DNA of 64,000 bases from Phycisphaerales bacterium (lineage in GTDB: Bacteria; Planctomycetota; Phycisphaerae; UBA1845). The DNA is taken from contig CP070691.1 in the NCBI GenBank assembly GCA_020353195.1, positions 3,396,566 to 3,460,565 of the forward strand. The letters run 5' to 3'. The position numbers and the translations under genes were made by a program. Within the stretch, counting starts at the first letter, position 1, and each line of letters opens with the position of its first letter. Below the pieces are notes generated by a model. The model was not told the origin of the DNA. It searched no databases and saw only the letters and a list, made by a program, of their open reading frames with translations. Positions 26,128 to 34,896 of the stretch are shown in pieces.

Positions 26128-26922
26128 CTACTTGACCGCCATCGCGACGACGAGCAGGTTGTAGGCGATGTGCAATCCCGCCGCGGGGCCATACCCGCGG
26201 AACACAAACACGGCTCCCAGATAGATGCCGGCCATTGTCCGAAACAGGAACCGGGCCAGCGTGAACTCTTCGCTGCCGACCGGCTGATGATGGTGTGCGG
26301 CGAAGACGCCGGCCGCTATCAGAACCGCCGCCAGCGTGGTCGCCGCATGGGGTAGGCGGAGCAGATCGGCGCCGATGATCACCAGGACCGAGATCAACAC
26401 GAGCCGAAACACGAGCTCTTCGTAGATTCCCGCCCCGATGCTGAGCGTCACCTCCGTCAGCCAGGGATGGGGATCGACCTTCCGGGCGGCGATCACCCGT
26501 AGCGATGCCTGCCACAGGTTGTTGAGCAACAGGAGCGGGATCGCCAGCAGGATCGATTCAAGGTACATCCAGGCGACGGATTTCCGGTTGACCCGCCAGG
26601 GCTCGCGTGATGCAACGTGCGTGCAGAGCAGGATGACCACGACGGCCAATCCCGGCATGATCACGGCGGTGGTTCCGAACAACTGGAAGAACACTTTCAG
26701 CAGACCGATGGCGACCACCTGGTCCGGCCCGCCGAGGGACCGTGCCGGTGGGGCCGCGATAAGCGAAACCTGGTAGAACAGAATCAAAGGCAGGAGAAAA
26801 ACCAGAGTATCGAGGGGGCGTGCCAGTGCTCCGCGGTCGCTGATGGCGGCGGTGGCCCTGCGGCGTTTGCGGGCTCGCCGTGCTGTCGGGCGCCGTCTGG
26901 CTGGTGGTTGTCGCCTGCTCAT
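26128..26922 (-). CDS. CPBP-family intramembrane protease (CAAX protease-like)
   Basis: Predicted 264 residues. A very basic N-terminal 30 residues is followed by about seven or eight transmembrane helices. Motif 1 YEELVFR (EExxxR), motif 2 'GVFAAHHH' with metal-ligand His, and the late 'GLHIAYNLL' match CPBP/Abi proteases, which cut near or within the membrane. Substrate unknown; some relatives act in bacteriocin immunity. Lies 43 bases upstream of the alcohol dehydrogenase gene in the same direction. Confidence 0.85.
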   Translation of the reverse strand: MSRRQPPARRRPTARRARKRRRATAAISDRGALARPLDTLVFLLPLILFYQVSLIAAPPARSLGGPDQVVAIGLLKVFFQLFGTTAVIMPGLAVVVILLCTHVASREPWRVNRKSVAWMYLESILLAIPLLLLNNLWQASLRVIAARKVDPHPWLTEVTLSIGAGIYEELVFRLVLISVLVIIGADLLRLPHAATTLAAVLIAAGVFAAHHHQPVGSEEFTLARFLFRTMAGIYLGAVFVFRGYGPAAGLHIAYNLLVVAMAVK

Positions 26923-26992
26923 CGGCTGCTTATGGTGACGACTTTCGGTCGGCCTGCAAGCTCTGATGCCCGGATCCTGACGGTCGAGGGCG

Positions 26993-27670
26993 ATGTCCGA
27001 GATGGTTACGTCGCGGCGCTATACGCTTGGCCTCATGTTCGAGACTCTGCAGCGGGCCTGCGGTCCGCAGCGGTGGTGGCCGGCGGATACGCCCACCGAG
27101 GTTGCGGTCGGCGCGGTTCTCACCCAGAACACGTCATGGAAGAGCGTCGAGACGGCGGTGGCGGCCATGAAGGCGGCGGGCTTGCTGGACTTCCGCCGCG
27201 TGGACGCGATAAGCGAGTCGGACCTGGCCGATGTCATTCGCCCGACCGGCACGTATCGCGTCAAGGCCAAGCGGCTCAAAGCGCTGGCGCGGTGGGTTTG
27301 CCGTCGGGCCGGCGGAAGTATCGAGCGGGCGCTGGAAGGTGAGTTGTCCGAGCTTCGGCGGCAGTTGCTGACGATTCGCGGGATCGGCCCGGAGACGGCC
27401 GACGCGATTCTGCTTTACGCGGGTCGACACCCTACGTTTGTGGTCGACGCCTACACCCGGCGGGTGCTGCGCCGTCACGCGTTCATCGGGGCCGACGCGG
27501 ATTACAAAGCCATTCAAGCTCGCTTCGAGACCGCCCTACCGCGAAGCGTCGAGGTTTTCAACGAGTTTCACGCGCTGCTGGTCGAGATCGGCAAGCGCCA
27601 CTGCCGCACACGGGCCCGCTGTGAGGGGTGCCCGCTGGAGTCGTGGCCACACGACTCCACCGCCGCCTGA
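26993..27670 (+). CDS. HhH-GPD DNA glycosylase (endonuclease III-like)
   Basis: Predicted 225 residues. Base-excision repair glycosylase: 'EVAVGAVLTQNTSWKSVETAV' near residue 35, helix-hairpin-helix 'LLTIRGIGPETADAILLYA' with the catalytic-lysine position occupied by Glu (GPETAD), and 'FVVDAYTRRVLRRH' with the catalytic Asp of the HhH-GPD group. The C-terminus has CRTRARCEGCPL: three cysteines, but the fourth ligand of the usual 4Fe-4S loop is missing. The loss of Lys suggests a monofunctional glycosylase, as in the alkylbase-specific (MpgII-like) branch. Divergent from the CPBP gene. Confidence 0.88.
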   Translation: MSEMVTSRRYTLGLMFETLQRACGPQRWWPADTPTEVAVGAVLTQNTSWKSVETAVAAMKAAGLLDFRRVDAISESDLADVIRPTGTYRVKAKRLKALARWVCRRAGGSIERALEGELSELRRQLLTIRGIGPETADAILLYAGRHPTFVVDAYTRRVLRRHAFIGADADYKAIQARFETALPRSVEVFNEFHALLVEIGKRHCRTRARCEGCPLESWPHDSTAA

Positions 27671-27769
27671 CCCGCGCGCCGGCGGCTCGACACAGCCGAC
27701 GATCACCCGACGATCACCAACTGGCGACAGCCGCTCCTGCCCGACAGACGGGTTTTCGGGCCGTTGCGG

Positions 27770-27853
27770 CTAGCCCTGCTGCTTCTTGCGGATGATCAGC
27801 AGGATAACCACGATGACAGCCAGCGCGATGATCAGCCAAATGTTAAAGCTCAT
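27770..27853 (-). CDS. Tiny single-span membrane protein (27 aa)
   Basis: Begins MSFNIWLIIALAVIVVILLI and ends in a basic RKKQQG tail: one transmembrane helix with positively charged C-terminus inside. GGAG eight bases before ATG 27853. Too short for ordinary gene calling. No known family; similar in style to the 19-residue product at 40079. Confidence 0.55.
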   Translation of the reverse strand: MSFNIWLIIALAVIVVILLIIRKKQQG

Positions 27854-28142
27854 GATCCTAGCTCCGTCAGGTTCCTGGCACGCACCGCGCCGGCGAGCGA
27901 TAGTCTCTTAGCTTCTCTCGCTTACCTGGGCTCACGTCGCGGTCCGGCGATCGGCCCGTCGCGCGCCGTGCCAGCCGGTTCAATCACGAGGACCTCCGGT
28001 CGTTCCGGGGCCGCCCTGCACAGGACGGCTGAGATTAACGCCACCCGAGTCGTGATGCAAGAATCTGCTGAAAACCGGATTCCGTACGCGCCAGGGATGC
28101 CTCCGACCGGTACCGCTCCACCAGCCGGCGACCGCGGGGCGG

Positions 28143-29339
28143 TCATGCGGATTCGCCGGGGCAGATCGCCGAAGCTTCCTCGGCAGTGCATCTGCAGATG
28201 TAGCGGTCACCGGGGAACTGGCGAACTGCGCCTCGAAGCTGCAGGCTCATCAAGGCCGTCGTGATCCGATGCACGGGGATATCACAGGCGCGGCAGAGCG
28301 CGTCGAGCGTGATCTCCTCTGTCCCCAGGGCGTCAAGCACTGCTTGCTCGTCCGGTGTGGCGTCAAACGGCATTGGCGGATCGCGGTGGTCGGCGGCCGG
28401 CGAGGTGCCGGTGCGCGCGGACGCAGGGACCACCTTCCTTTCCACCGCCGGAAGCTCTTCCAGGATGTCCTCCAGGCACGTGACCAGCGCGGCTCCGTCG
28501 CGAATCAGTCTGTTGGTGCCAAACGACTGCACGGTGTCCACGCGCCCGGGAAGGGCGAAGACCTCGCGGTTGTACTCCGTGGCCAGGCGAGCGGAGATCA
28601 GCGCGCCGCTGCGTTTGGGAGCCTCGACGACGAGCAGGCCCGCGCCGAGCCCGACGACGATGCGATTACGGCGGGGGAAGTTTCCCTGCTCGGGGGCGGC
28701 GTCCAGGGGGGTCTCGCTGATCACCGCTCCGTGGGCAGCGACGCGCCGGGCGAGCGGCTCATGCTCCGGCGGGTAGATCTCACTCAGTCCGTTGGCGAGC
28801 ACGGCGATGGTTCGACCACCCGCTTCCAGGGCTCCCTCGTGCGCGCATCCGTCGACGCCGCGAGCCAGACCGGACACCACAGTGAACCCCGCGCCGGCCA
28901 GCAACGCGCCGAACCGCCGCGCCTGCTCGCTGCCATAGTGCGAGCAGCGTCGCGTGCCCACGACGGAGACCGCCCCGCGGTCCTCGGGGCGGAAGCGGCC
29001 GCGCACGTACAGGCACACCGGCGGATCGGGAATGCGCGCCAGCGCCGGTGGATACTCGGGATCGGCCAGGCAGAGGATGCGCAGGCCGAGCCTTGCCGCG
29101 CGGTCGATCTCGTGCTCGGTCCGGTCGTCCGATCGCGCGGCGAAGACCGCCCTGGCCGTCGCCGGGCCGACTCCGTCGACTTTCTCCAGGGCCGACAGCG
29201 CGGCGGACAGGATTTCGTCTACGCTACCGAAGTACTTCAGCAGGTTCGCCAGGCGAACGGGCCCGACTCCATCGGCCAGGTGCAACCGCAGGTACTTTCT
29301 CGCTGTCGGCGACGCGACCGTGTCGGGCTCGTGCTTCAT
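28143..29339 (-). CDS. dprA: DNA-processing protein DprA
   Basis: Predicted 398 residues. Loads RecA on incoming single-stranded DNA during transformation. Order: N-terminal helix-hairpin-helix/SAM-like part ('LEKVDGVGPATARAVFAA'), Rossmann-like core with 'SVVGTRRCSHYGSEQARRF', 'VVSGLARGVDGCAHEGAL', 'TIAVLANGLSEIYPPEH' and 'FPRRNRIVVGLGAGLLVVEA', and a C-terminal winged helix ('TLDALCRACDIPVHRITTAL'). ATG 29339 chosen as the first Met before the conserved region. The usual neighbour topA is not present. Implies at least the core of competence or DNA uptake machinery. Confidence 0.95.
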   Translation of the reverse strand: MKHEPDTVASPTARKYLRLHLADGVGPVRLANLLKYFGSVDEILSAALSALEKVDGVGPATARAVFAARSDDRTEHEIDRAARLGLRILCLADPEYPPALARIPDPPVCLYVRGRFRPEDRGAVSVVGTRRCSHYGSEQARRFGALLAGAGFTVVSGLARGVDGCAHEGALEAGGRTIAVLANGLSEIYPPEHEPLARRVAAHGAVISETPLDAAPEQGNFPRRNRIVVGLGAGLLVVEAPKRSGALISARLATEYNREVFALPGRVDTVQSFGTNRLIRDGAALVTCLEDILEELPAVERKVVPASARTGTSPAADHRDPPMPFDATPDEQAVLDALGTEEITLDALCRACDIPVHRITTALMSLQLRGAVRQFPGDRYICRCTAEEASAICPGESA

Positions 29340-29472
29340 GTGGCGACTCCGTCTGGCGGGTGTGTCGGTCTGATTGTACCGGGCGGTTGGCGCCGGCACT
29401 ACCGGGCGTGGCGGGGTGGTCGGGGCTGTGCGCAGGGCCTTGTCAGTCGAATGGCGTGGCGGCCACGGCCGG

Positions 29473-30909
29473 TCACTGGGTGGGGTCGACGCCGGTTCGT
29501 GAGTCGTCGTCGAAGGGTGTCCCGGACGCTTGCAGGCGGCGGCGTAGGGCTCCTCGGCTGATGCCCAGCATGCGGGCGGCCTTTGACACGTTACCGTTGG
29601 CCTTCTGCATGACCTGCTCGATGAGGCGGGACTCCATTTCGGGCAGCGTCATGTTGTCGGGCAGTCTCGATCCGGATGGGTCCTGGCCGGGTACTGACGG
29701 GCCGGCTTGTCCGGGTGCGGCGGTGGTGACGCCGGTCAGACCCAGGTGCTCGGGGTGGATCATCTTTTCCGTCAGCAGGATGGCCCGTTCGAGTACGTGA
29801 CGAAGCTCGCGGACGTTTCCGGGCCAGTGATACGTCAGCAGCGCCTCCCGGGCCGCCACCGACAGTTGGGCGTGGGGGCGGTGGTATTTCTTGGCCAGAG
29901 CGGTGATGAAATGATCGGCGAGCAGGAACACGTCGTCCCCCCGCCGGCGAAGAGGCGGTAGTTCGATCATGAAGACGTTGAGGCGGTAATACAGGTCTTC
30001 GCGAAACCGTTTCTCGCGGACGCGCGCCTTCAAGTCTGCGTTGGTGGCGGCGATGATCCGAACGTTCACCGAAAGGTCTCGGGTGCCGCCCACGTGGCGG
30101 ATCACCTTCCGCTCCAGCGCCGTCAGGAGCTTGGATTGCAGTTCGAGCGGCACATCCCCCAGTTCGTTGAGAAACACCGTCCCTCCGGAGGCGATCTCCA
30201 GCAGTCCCCTCTTGGTGGACTTTGCATCGGTAAACGCGCCGCGCTCGTGGCCGAACAGCTCCGATTCGATCAGCTCGCGGGGCAGCGAGGCGCAGTCGAT
30301 GTGGACGAGGGGTTCGTCCCGCAGGGGGCCGATGGCGTGGATGTGCCTGGCCAGCAGGTCCTTGCCCGTGCCCGTTTCGCCGGTGAGCAGGACGGGTGGA
30401 AGCTCCGATGCGATGGTGACGCCGGGGTTGGCCGCCTTGCGGGCCAGTTCGAGGGCTCGGATGGCCAGCGGGCTTTGGCCGATGATCTTCTCGCCGCGTC
30501 CCGGCTCGGGCTTGATGCGCTCGTAGAGTTCGATCCTGCCTCGTAGGCGCTGGGTTTCCAGGTTGCGCTCGACGATGAAACTGAGTTGATCCAGGTCGAT
30601 CGGTTTCTCGATGTAGTCGTCGGCGCCGTCGCGCATGGCGGATACCGCGTTGGGTATCGATCCGAACGCCGTGAGGACCACGACGGGGAAAGTGCGCCCT
30701 TGCTTGCGAATCTCGCGAACGAGGTCCAGTCCGTTCCCGTCGGGCAGCCGGATGTCCGCGACCAGCAGATCGGGCTCATGCGCGTCGAGCAGGAGGCGGG
30801 CTTCGGCGATGGTCTCGGCGCAGCGGCACTCGTGCTGGGCGCGGGCCAGTCGCAGTTCCATGGAGTGCAGCAGCGAGGTTTCGTCATCCACGAGCAGGAT
30901 CTTGGCCAT
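29473..30909 (-). CDS. NtrC-family sigma-54 response regulator
   Basis: Predicted 478 residues. Receiver domain with DD at 8-9, phospho-acceptor Asp52 and Lys102; AAA+ domain with Walker A GETGTGKD at 177-184 and the sigma-54 contact loop GAFTDA at 224-229; C-terminal Fis-type HTH ('GNVSKAARMLGISRGALRRRL'). It opens sigma-54 promoters when phosphorylated. Its gene overlaps the end of the histidine-kinase gene by 26 bases, so the kinase is its cognate partner. Targets unknown. Confidence 0.95.
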   Translation of the reverse strand: MAKILLVDDETSLLHSMELRLARAQHECRCAETIAEARLLLDAHEPDLLVADIRLPDGNGLDLVREIRKQGRTFPVVVLTAFGSIPNAVSAMRDGADDYIEKPIDLDQLSFIVERNLETQRLRGRIELYERIKPEPGRGEKIIGQSPLAIRALELARKAANPGVTIASELPPVLLTGETGTGKDLLARHIHAIGPLRDEPLVHIDCASLPRELIESELFGHERGAFTDAKSTKRGLLEIASGGTVFLNELGDVPLELQSKLLTALERKVIRHVGGTRDLSVNVRIIAATNADLKARVREKRFREDLYYRLNVFMIELPPLRRRGDDVFLLADHFITALAKKYHRPHAQLSVAAREALLTYHWPGNVRELRHVLERAILLTEKMIHPEHLGLTGVTTAAPGQAGPSVPGQDPSGSRLPDNMTLPEMESRLIEQVMQKANGNVSKAARMLGISRGALRRRLQASGTPFDDDSRTGVDPTQ

Positions 30910-32374
30910 CTCGCCCTCCGATCAGGTCGCGGGTGGGCAGCCGCAACGTGACCGCGGTGCCTCCGGAGTCGGGGCAATCGAACAGGATTTCGCCTCCGTG
31001 AGATTCTACCGCCTTTTTTGCCAGGTGCAGCCCGATTCCGGTTCCTCCCGGCTTGGTCGTGAAGTAGGGAGCCGTGATGCGGTCGCGCACGTCATTCGGG
31101 ATGCCCGATCCGCGGTCGCGGACGATCAGGTCGACCCAGCGGTCGGTCGCGGCCGCCGGCCGGGCTGTGATTGTCACTTCGCTCCGCGGTGGCGAGGCGT
31201 CGAGCGCGTTGTCCACCAGAACTTGAATAGCCTGTTCGATGTGGCGCGGGTCGGCGTGGACGCAGCATCCGCCGTCCGCCTCCTGGTACTTCAGCGTGAT
31301 GCCTCGGCGCTGCGCGTTCGAGCGTTGCGCCGTCAGGACGGCATCCACCATTTCACGGACGGGCGTTCGGCGGCGGTCCAGGGTCAGCGGGCGGTTCACG
31401 AGCAGGAGTTGTTTGAGCCACTGGTTCAGCGAATCGACGGTCTCGACGATCTGGCGCTGCCGCAGATGGGACTGTGACTGCTCGTCGGTCGCGCTCATGG
31501 CTGACTGCGCCGACGCGCGGATGCCCGCCAGCGGGTTGCGGATGTTGTGGGCGACCATCGACGCCACTTCTCCGAGCGCCGCGAGTCGCTCCTGCTGCAT
31601 CAACTGCTTCTGGATGTCGATCAGTGAGTCGGCCATCCGGTTCATGGCCCTGGACAGCGCGCCGAGTTCGTCATTCGTGTGGTCGTCGATGCGGTAGGCC
31701 AGGTTGCCCTGGGCGTGCTGTTCCGTGGCGGTATTGAGGGCGTCGACCGGTTTGAGCACCCAGTTACGGACCAGGAACACGCCAACTCCCGCCAGAAGGA
31801 ACGCTGCGACGGCGTTGGCCGACAGCAGGGCGATGACCCGGGTCTGGGTGTTCGTGATACCGATCGTGGTGCTGGAGATTGCGTGGTCATCCGCTCCGGA
31901 CAGCAAGGCCAGCGCGCTGCGCAAGGGTCGAGCCCATTCGTGTTCGATCCGCTGCCGCAGGAAAGGGCGGGCGTGGTCCGGTGAGGATCGGCCGGCAAGG
32001 TCTAGGTACTCGGCGCACAGGTCGGGCAGTTTGTCGGCCAGCGACACGAGTTGGCCGCGATCCGGAGTCAGGGGGCCCTCGGCGTGTTGTTGCGCCAGCC
32101 GCCCGAGGTGCTGGGCGCATTCTGCGCACCGGTTCTGGATGGCCGGAGCAGACTCTTCGTCCGGCGCACCGGCGAATCTGTCCAGGTCGATTATCAGTTT
32201 GTCGATTTTGCTGCGAACCGCGCTGGTCTCCGATGCGCTCCTCATGTGCTCGCTGAATTGGGTGGCGGCGTTGCCCAGGTAGAACTGGATGCACCAGATC
32301 GACACGAGGACGTTCGCCACCACTGACACGGCGAAAACGGCCAGCAGGAAGCGGAATTTTCTCTGCAATGACAT
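30884..32374 (-). CDS. Membrane sensor histidine kinase
   Basis: Predicted 496 residues. Transmembrane helices at about 9-31 and 180-202 enclose a 150-residue helical periplasmic sensor containing CAEC at 83-86. HAMP follows at about 203-255, then the dimerisation/phospho-acceptor box MVAHNIRNPLAG with His276, and an HATPase domain ('VLVDNALDASPP', 'VRDRGSGIP', 'GGTGIGLHLAKKAVESHGGEI'). Autophosphorylates and passes phosphate to the downstream regulator. Preceded by 24 bases by a prepilin-like gene in the same direction. The signal is unknown. Confidence 0.93.
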   Translation of the reverse strand: MSLQRKFRFLLAVFAVSVVANVLVSIWCIQFYLGNAATQFSEHMRSASETSAVRSKIDKLIIDLDRFAGAPDEESAPAIQNRCAECAQHLGRLAQQHAEGPLTPDRGQLVSLADKLPDLCAEYLDLAGRSSPDHARPFLRQRIEHEWARPLRSALALLSGADDHAISSTTIGITNTQTRVIALLSANAVAAFLLAGVGVFLVRNWVLKPVDALNTATEQHAQGNLAYRIDDHTNDELGALSRAMNRMADSLIDIQKQLMQQERLAALGEVASMVAHNIRNPLAGIRASAQSAMSATDEQSQSHLRQRQIVETVDSLNQWLKQLLLVNRPLTLDRRRTPVREMVDAVLTAQRSNAQRRGITLKYQEADGGCCVHADPRHIEQAIQVLVDNALDASPPRSEVTITARPAAATDRWVDLIVRDRGSGIPNDVRDRITAPYFTTKPGGTGIGLHLAKKAVESHGGEILFDCPDSGGTAVTLRLPTRDLIGGRDGQDPARG

Positions 32375-32398
32375 AGTCGGGATGTACGCCGATCGGGG

Positions 32399-33184
32399 CT
32401 ATCGGTCGACGGGCGGGTGATAGCCCCAATCCCAGGTCGGGTCGGCCAACGGGGTGCCCGTAGAGGCAACGTGCCCTCCCACGAACCCGATGTTCATCTT
32501 CCGGCGATGGCGCAAGCTGTGGTGCCAGTACTCGCCCGATGCGTAAGGAGACCGCTCGTCGTCCATCGGCGGGGCGGCGAAAAGGGCGTCAACGAGGCCG
32601 CCCCTCAATTGTGTCGACCACTCGCCGTCCGCGTCGAAGATGAGCGGCACGTTCGGAAAATCGAGGATTCGCTCCGGGATGTAGACCCTCGTCAACATGC
32701 CCAGCAGCGGGGCCTCGAACAATCGCCGGTTCATCGCATAGCTGATGTTCTGCTGCGGTTGAATACCGCCTTGATAACAAGGCTGGCCCTGGATTTTCGA
32801 TAATCGCCTGGGGCCTGACGGGCACAAGACCGGCTCCTGGGCCGGCTTGAAGTCTATGCGGACTTCGCCGAGATTGGTCCAGTACTCGTCGGTCTCGTAC
32901 AGGCTGTCCAGGAAATCCGGCGCCTCGAAGCGAGTACCAAGATCTTCGCTGTCGCCGCGGTCCTTGTGGCCGTAGGGATCGGCAAACATGCGAAACTGAA
33001 ACGAGGCCGTGCGAAGATGATCCATGCAGATCAAACACTTCGCCTGGTCGCGCACACTTCGAAGGGAAGGAAGGAGGACGGACAGCAGAAGAGCGATGAT
33101 GCCTACGGAGAACAACAACTCGAGCAGCGTGAAGCCAGCACGCTGCTCCCCTCCCCGCGACCGTGGATGTCCGGGGCTCACCAA
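32399..33184 (-). CDS. Prepilin/pseudopilin-like protein
   Basis: Predicted 261 residues. Class III-type prepilin leader: basic/hydrophilic 16 residues, cleavage site G/FTLLELLFSV and hydrophobic N-helix. The C-terminus 'HSLRHRRKMNIGFVGGHV' matches the H-x9-DG-type ending (here GG) of the large planctomycete pseudopilin-like family. Processed by a prepilin peptidase and assembled or anchored at the inner membrane. Gene lies 24 bases before the histidine kinase, suggesting a three-gene operon. Function of this family is unknown. Confidence 0.8.
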   Translation of the reverse strand: MVSPGHPRSRGGEQRAGFTLLELLFSVGIIALLLSVLLPSLRSVRDQAKCLICMDHLRTASFQFRMFADPYGHKDRGDSEDLGTRFEAPDFLDSLYETDEYWTNLGEVRIDFKPAQEPVLCPSGPRRLSKIQGQPCYQGGIQPQQNISYAMNRRLFEAPLLGMLTRVYIPERILDFPNVPLIFDADGEWSTQLRGGLVDALFAAPPMDDERSPYASGEYWHHSLRHRRKMNIGFVGGHVASTGTPLADPTWDWGYHPPVDR

Positions 33185-33650
33185 CGCTCGCCCTCCGGTC
33201 CGGCGCTTCGCGATGCGACGTCTGCCTGTCGGCCCACCGGCACGTCTCTGGGGCGCTGCCCGTTATCGATAAACCCTCTTGGGGGCCGGGGTCGAATCCG
33301 AAGCACGGGCTGAACGGTATCCCGCCGGCGAACCTGCAACTGTCAAATTAAGTCTACCACTGCTGACACGATTTGACAAGGTGTCGTTTGGGCAAAGCGC
33401 GAGCGCATGGGCAAGATCGGGGCCACGGTTGTTGGTCTGGCGATCGCCGCCGACTGCGGCACGCTGGCGGCTGCCGTAGGCCGCGTGCGATGCGGAGCGC
33501 ACGCTCAGATCGTCCACTCCTGTCGAGAGGGGGACGAATTGCAGCAAAGCTGTAACTCTGGAGCCTGGGGTGTAACGCTTGCACGCGCCTGGGCGCGATG
33601 CGGATTCCAGGCCTGGCCGAAAGCGGCCGCGCGTGGCTTGGCGCGAGGCG
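33185..33650. other. Intergenic region upstream of prepilin operon
   Basis: No gene recognised. TTGACA occurs on the minus strand at 33341-33346 with a poor -10 (GATACC) and may drive the prepilin operon. The inverted repeat GACAC...GTGTC lies near 33365-33390. Confidence 0.4.
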
Positions 33651-34496
33651 TCACGAGGAGTCGGTGTGCCGGGATGTGGCGGCGAGCCAGCGGCTCATCG
33701 GCTCACCCGGGCAGCAGAGCGGTCCGGCATATCCGACGTCGAGGAGCGCGCGATAGACACCGTGGAAGGCGGTGGACGGTTCAGCAGCATCGTCCAATGC
33801 CGGAGGGGCGGCCTGCCCGCCCAGGCACAGACAGCGAATCCGCGGCCCCAGGGTGTGAATCCAATCTTCCGGCCGGCCGAACGCTGCACAGGCCGCGACG
33901 TCCAGGCACGCGCCGACGTTCGGCGCCGCCTGCTCGTCGATCAGGTCGCGGAGTTCGACCGGGCTGAGCAGGAATCGATTCCGCGCCGCCGTCACGGCGA
34001 TGGAGACACCGCGCCGCTCGGCGGCAAAGCGGAGGCGCTGGAGAGCAGCGTGGGTTCCGTTCAGTGCGTGGACGTACGAGCAGGCGTTGTCAGGGCCGGA
34101 CGATGCCGAGCGTACGACGGCCGGCTCGACGACCAGCACTTCGGTGCCGAGCCACGCTGCAAGATCCAAGGCCGCCTGGGTGCATTCGACAGCCTGGTGT
34201 TGAATCGCGGGGTTCCGGCTGCCGAAGTGGCAGGCAACGTTGCAGGTCTGAAGTAGGGCGGCGATACGAAGGCCAGCGGCCTCGACGGCGCCGCGGATTT
34301 CCCGGCATCGGGCGTCGGTAGCGTCGAACGAGAGCATCAGTCCGTCGCCGACGTGCAGGGCGATCGCATCAAGTCCCGCTTGGATCGTCCGCTCGCACAG
34401 ATCGGGGATGGATGTTTCGGTTCCCGGGTTTGCAGTCAGTGTGTTGATCACGATTGTATCCGCGACGAAACGACCGTCGTTGCCGGACGGAAGCAC
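33651..34496 (-). CDS. Sugar phosphate isomerase/epimerase-like TIM barrel
   Basis: Predicted 281 residues from GTG 34496. AP-endonuclease-2-like TIM barrel: 'GLDAIALHVGDGL', 'LRIAALLQTCNVACHFGSRN', 'GTEVLVVEPAVV', 'NVGACLDVAACAAFG' and 'RIRCLCLGG' follow the strand-end pattern of xylose-isomerase-like epimerases, though several metal-ligand positions are not obvious. A TATAAT on the minus strand at 34501-34506 lies just before GTG 34496, which would give a nearly leaderless mRNA; ATG 34541 is the alternative start. Substrate unknown. Confidence 0.7.
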   Translation of the reverse strand: MLPSGNDGRFVADTIVINTLTANPGTETSIPDLCERTIQAGLDAIALHVGDGLMLSFDATDARCREIRGAVEAAGLRIAALLQTCNVACHFGSRNPAIQHQAVECTQAALDLAAWLGTEVLVVEPAVVRSASSGPDNACSYVHALNGTHAALQRLRFAAERRGVSIAVTAARNRFLLSPVELRDLIDEQAAPNVGACLDVAACAAFGRPEDWIHTLGPRIRCLCLGGQAAPPALDDAAEPSTAFHGVYRALLDVGYAGPLCCPGEPMSRWLAATSRHTDSS

Positions 34497-34500
34497 CTGA

Positions 34501-34506
34501 ATTATA
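34501..34506 (-). promoter_or_regulatory. -10 element TATAAT for isomerase-like gene
   Basis: Perfect TATAAT on the minus strand, four bases before a GTG in the isomerase frame. It argues that translation starts at 34496 rather than at the ATG 34541, which would lie upstream of the promoter. Confidence 0.45.
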
Positions 34507-34541
34507 CTCGGCGCGGGTGGCTTCGACAGCGAGCGACGCAT

Positions 34542-34896
34542 TTTCCACGACGGAGTTTCGTGCATCTTGTGGCACGGGGTTGCGCGTGTGCCGGGTGCCG
34601 TGCTCGTGGGTGTGTGAGCACGCAGGCCCATGGTCACCGAAGCGTGGGCACGAGGCCCGGCCCGGAGAAGAGGTGACGATACGTTGCCGGCAACGGCTCT
34701 GGCGACCATGGCGGCACTCAGTCGCTGACCGAGGCGATTCTCGGGTCGGTCTTTCGGGAAGCCGGAGAGCGGTTTGATCCGCCGGGTGGCGGAGACAGCC
34801 CGTCGCGCGCCCCTGTACGACGGGTTGCCGTCGAGCGGTTCGACAGGCCGGCGGTAAGGGCGTGTTTTCCGGTTGGCGCGATAGTGGGGTCGGCGA
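34542..34896. other. Divergent intergenic region upstream of mutL
   Basis: No gene recognised; spurious frames only. The mutL promoter should be here; GATAGT about 20 bases before the mutL ATG is a weak -10 candidate. Confidence 0.4.

Noticed and set aside
30884..32374. Heme-binding CxxCH in the histidine kinase sensor (CAECAQH)
   Set aside because: The His is two residues too far from the second Cys for a c-type heme motif.
33281..33345. Possible tRNA, because of a GGTCGAATCC-like T-loop sequence
   Set aside because: No acceptor, D or anticodon stems could be paired around it; the resemblance is limited to a few bases.
33407..33967. Rightward 186-residue ORF opposite the isomerase gene
   Set aside because: Arginine-, glycine- and proline-rich shadow of the minus-strand isomerase; no signal peptide or family pattern.
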